A DNA stretch of 64,000 nucleotides from Archegozetes longisetosus (lineage: Eukaryota > Arthropoda > Arachnida > Sarcoptiformes > Trhypochthoniidae). Where the stretch lies: assembly GCA_018873245.2 (NCBI GenBank), contig JAEMBT020000001.1, positions 9,396,220-9,460,219 of the forward strand. Direction: 5' to 3'. Position numbers and translations under genes: made by a program. Within the stretch, counting starts at the first letter, position 1, and each line of letters starts with the position of its first letter. Under the pieces are notes generated by a model. That model saw only the letters and a list, made by a program, of their open reading frames with translations. It searched no databases and had not been told where the DNA came from. This document shows, piece by piece, positions 61,103 to 64,000 of the stretch.

Positions 61103-61239
61103 TGATTAAAAACACTTTCAGATTATTGGATTTATAATCAAACGTTGGGTTTCAACTAACTATGGCGTAATATTTAAGTTTACACACTCTATTTTAGCAA
61201 TAATTACTTATTAAACTACGAAAAATTGTTATAACATAA

Positions 61240-61436
61240 CTTTCATAAAATATTCTAACTTTTGACTTTAAGCTGTTGTAACTCAAAGAATATATAAGAT
61301 AATTTCATGAAAATTTAGGGCATAAAAATTTGAATATTTCTTTTAAAATGATACTTTGCTCATAAAAATCTATAATTTGTTTTTTAGTTATAATTCCTCA
61401 AACATAGGAAACGAATTAATAAACATACTGTATATA
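61240..61436 (+). repeat. Diverged arm of the 43.5 kb palindrome family
   Basis: Matches 44490-44668: GTTGTAACTCA, AAGATAATTTCATGAAAAT, TTAAAATGATACTT, AAACATACTGTATA. The partner arm is missing. Confidence 0.7.
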
Positions 61437-62330
61437 TCAAAATTAAAGCAAATATTTAAAAAAGTCTTATTAAAATTAACATAAAAATTGAATGTTTTTA
61501 AAAAGTTAGGCAACTTTTATAGTAAATGTTTGCAATAAAGTATGATATAAGGAGTTAAAGCGTTTAATGAGAAAATCTCTCCGAAGAAATGCTAAACTTT
61601 GATCCAATTTATTTAATATTAAAATTAGTGCTGAGCATTTTTTAATGTGATTAAATTTGAAGTTATTATATTACCTTTAAATTGGCATCTACTAAAAGTT
61701 AAAATTTTTAAGACAGATCTGAAAGTTTCTTCTCAGTATAAGATTTGAAAAATTTTTATTACTGAATCGCCTTAATACTATGACATTCAAAATGCAAAAA
61801 GTATATTAACGAGAAAATCCACTTTCAAATTCAATGTTGTTATACACCAACAATGAGTTGAAGAATAGTTTTCTAAGATATGTTACCTAGCAATACATAT
61901 GAGATGCTCACATTCCGTTGTTGATTTGGGCCCTACTCTGCTTCTATCATGAATAACTCAGAGCTGATTTTTGCATTTAGAACTCTATTGCACTGAAATG
62001 AAATCAAAAACTGAGTGTTGTCAGATTCTAAATTATCGAAAATCGATCAATAACTAAATCGAAATAGATCTTTATCTAAGAAATTCAAAAGGAAAGTAGA
62101 AAATCAATTTCGAACATTTTAAGAATGTTTCGACATAATTCAGTCACATTTTTAGGTCGAGATTCGATTTGATAATTTTTTGTCTTAAATTTTCAAATAT
62201 TTCATTAAAAAATTATTCTAATCATTGAAAAGTCAATTTTTAAAAGAAACGATGCGTTTAACAGCAGTTTATTAAAGAATCGAATTTATCGATATATAAG
62301 AAACCGAAGTGACTAAACCAATATTGAAAA
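61437..62330. other. Intergenic
   Basis: AT-rich; no gene or repeat recognised. Confidence 0.4.
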
Positions 62331-62820
62331 ATGAAATATCAGCAGAACGGTTCTCTTCATCTGACTTCTATCAGATTTAGTTTTAATAATTCGAAAGATT
62401 GTGAAACGTCTGTTTTACAAGTATTTTACTCATCTAACTCAACTAATTTGGCGATTACGATCGAATCGGACAAATTGATAAATTTGAATAATGTTAACGT
62501 TAGGACCATGACAAGGTACATAGATTAGTTAATAAGTGATTCTGTAAAAAATGCATTTAGAACCTTATAGTATTTAGGCGACAATTAGAATCAAAGACTA
62601 GTGTTTCTTAAAGTTATAAAATATTTTCAAGTACTAAATGAATCATTAAGGCCTAAATTGAATGAATTCTTCAATTAAATAGTAAAATTTTAATTTTTAT
62701 ATATTTTATTGTAATTGAAGACTTAGTTCTTAATTTATTTTCAGATACGACAGCATGATAAAAATACTCAATTTTGAGATACGCCTGAATTGCACTGGAG
62801 ATTGTAGGCTGGTGGTCTGA
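62331..62820 (+). pseudogene. Two-exon fragment of an extracellular-domain gene
   Basis: Exon 62331-62515 ends at a GTACAT donor, and exon 62745-62820 begins after TTTTCAG; they join in phase to 86 residues. The peptide is rich in Ser/Asn/Thr with beta-strand-like alternation (LHLTSIRFSFNNSKDC, NCTGDCRLVV) and two N-glycosylation patterns. The last codon before the stop could be a former Trp (TGA for TGG), and the frame continues DNEIL up to the MITE at 62842. No signal peptide. Possibly a broken piece of a receptor or lectin-like gene; family unknown. Confidence 0.35.
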
Positions 62821-62841
62821 GATAATGAGATCCTTTTTTAG

Positions 62842-63301
62842 CCCTTCGAAGGAATGGTGTTTAGAATCACTTAAAGGGAAGATGGGGTCAAAAAATCGCG
62901 GGAACTTTCCTGGGCGAATCTGGGCTTATTATGCGTAGAACTCAAGGACTAAACAAAAATACCCCACTATTCCATTCACATATCGTATTGTATCCAAGTC
63001 ATAACATTTGACATCACAGTTAACCCCTTTCTTATTGGATTCATCCAGATTGCATTGAAATATATTACGAAAAAAAGTTACGTGAATAGAAAGGTGGGGT
63101 GCGACACTAGACTTTGCTTTACTTATTTATTTTTAGAATTTTAATTATAAGTAATATTAAAATGACAATTATGTAGTTTTGTTAAGAAATAGTTTATGAT
63201 AGAATACAGAATTTTTTAGATTTTTTGCATTTATGGTTTGTTTTTAACAAAATTTCAAAATATTGTTAGGACAAATAAGACCCCACAGTTCCTTCGAAGG
63301 G
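62842..63301. mobile_element. piggyBac-like MITE, 460 bp
   Basis: Inverted termini CCCTTCGAAGGAA and TTCCTTCGAAGGG; flanks TTAG (62838-62841) and TTAA (63302-63305). Shares CCCTTCG with the 56797 element but differs inside, so it is a separate related family. Confidence 0.8.
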
Positions 63302-63305
63302 TTAA

Positions 63306-63766
63306 TATACATGTTCAGGGTCTCATATAGTATAATGATATAGCAATAACTCGATTTATAAAAAAACCAGATACGTCATTATAGTTCTAGAGCGACGATA
63401 TATTTCTTATCTGAGGGAAACAGTCATTTCCCTTTGTTTGTTGTGATTTAAATTTATACTTCTAATGAAAGAGTTACAATTGAAATAATTACAGATCAAA
63501 GATAGTCAAACAATGAAACAAAATCTGTTTAGCTCAATAAGAATATTTTTATTCTAGTCATAGTTTCAAACTAATAATCAATAAAGATCAAGATAACGAT
63601 TGTGGTTCACCTGCAAATCTAACTGAAAATACTTTGTTTGGTTATTCTACCATAAGTGAAGAATATTTGCATTAATATTTCACTACGTATCCACTATTCA
63701 GCTTACATAACTTTATCCTTTGATAAAATATTGCTTAAGAGCTGATTGGACTGAACGAATATGAAA
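63306..63766. other. Upstream region of receptor copy 4
   Basis: From about 63415 colinear with the upstream regions of copies 1-3 (GAAACAGTCATTTCC, CTAGTCATAG, GATTGTGGTTCACCTGCAAAT, TTTGTTTGGTTA). The TATA box position reads CCATAAGTG, so the core promoter looks changed. Confidence 0.6.
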
Positions 63767-64000
63767 ATGTGGTATAAATTGGAATATCTAACATACATAT
63801 TATTTATTTTATTTAATCTGAACATGTTCAGCAACTGTACGAACAACTGCTCATCCATTGAATTCAACGGCAGACAGTTTAATAAACATTCAGATCAATA
63901 CTACTATGTGATTGGCAGTTCATCTAATATGACAATACAGATACACAGGTGTAATTACAAAAATATTTATCAAATTAGTAACGTATTGACATGCAAAGAA
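63767..64000 (+). CDS. Receptor-family copy 4, cut by window edge
   Basis: 78 codons visible, open. Starts MWYKLEYLTYILFIL (signal peptide) and continues NCTNNCSSIEF..., QYYYVIG, IHRCNYKNIYQ and LTCKE, aligning with the ectodomain of copies 1-3. It is the most diverged copy; the cysteines equivalent to 28, 32, 65 and 79 are kept. An in-frame ATG two codons upstream (63761) is also possible. The membrane part and tail lie outside the window. Confidence 0.75.
   Translation, partial: MWYKLEYLTYILFILFNLNMFSNCTNNCSSIEFNGRQFNKHSDQYYYVIGSSSNMTIQIHRCNYKNIYQISNVLTCKE

Overview
The window is AT-rich nuclear DNA from an animal, most likely an arthropod and possibly a mite. The protein-coding genes have GT-AG introns, and the two largest are insect/arachnid-type GMC oxidoreductases. 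There is no sign of operons or prokaryotic genes. The species cannot be fixed from the sequence alone.

Layout. 0-9.6 kb is repeat-dominated: a 1.2 kb palindrome, a solo LTR, a decayed reading frame with three stops, a TC/TG microsatellite and a worn LTR retrotransposon carrying gag and protease but no polymerase. 9.6-18.2 kb is a large gene-poor stretch. 18.2-31.1 kb is the genic core: a seven-exon GMC oxidoreductase, a five-exon type I sushi-domain receptor whose cytoplasmic tail is packed with tyrosine signalling motifs (including an ITAM-spaced pair), and a three-exon second GMC oxidoreductase that lacks one conserved active-site residue. 31-64 kb alternates transposons with a family of small single-exon type I membrane proteins. 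Two long copies lie at 36.9 and 55.1 kb, a frame-broken copy at 58.6 kb, a partial copy at the right window edge, and a tail-only relic at 48.5 kb. A C2H2 zinc-finger gene and a SWIM zinc-finger gene lie between them.

The two long copies sit in a segmental duplication. One arm was later opened by a hAT-like element with a perfect 8-bp target duplication, and the other arm keeps the unoccupied site. The copies have identical ectodomains but different transmembrane segments, one with a lysine inside the membrane. Together with the neighbouring sushi receptor, whose tail carries ITAM/YEEI/YxxM motifs, this makes the window a plausible cluster of tyrosine-signalling surface receptors. This is the most interesting biological theme here, and it is inference from motifs only.

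Mobile DNA is very diverse: TTAA-flanked (piggyBac-like) elements, several hAT-like elements with 8-bp duplications, long palindromic fold-back elements of about 1.2 kb, a pogo/Tigger-type transposase relic interrupted by a solo LTR, a Tc1-type transposase relic, a tRNA-like SINE, and a 2.3 kb TTAA element whose arms hold about 137-bp tandem units in inverted orientation.
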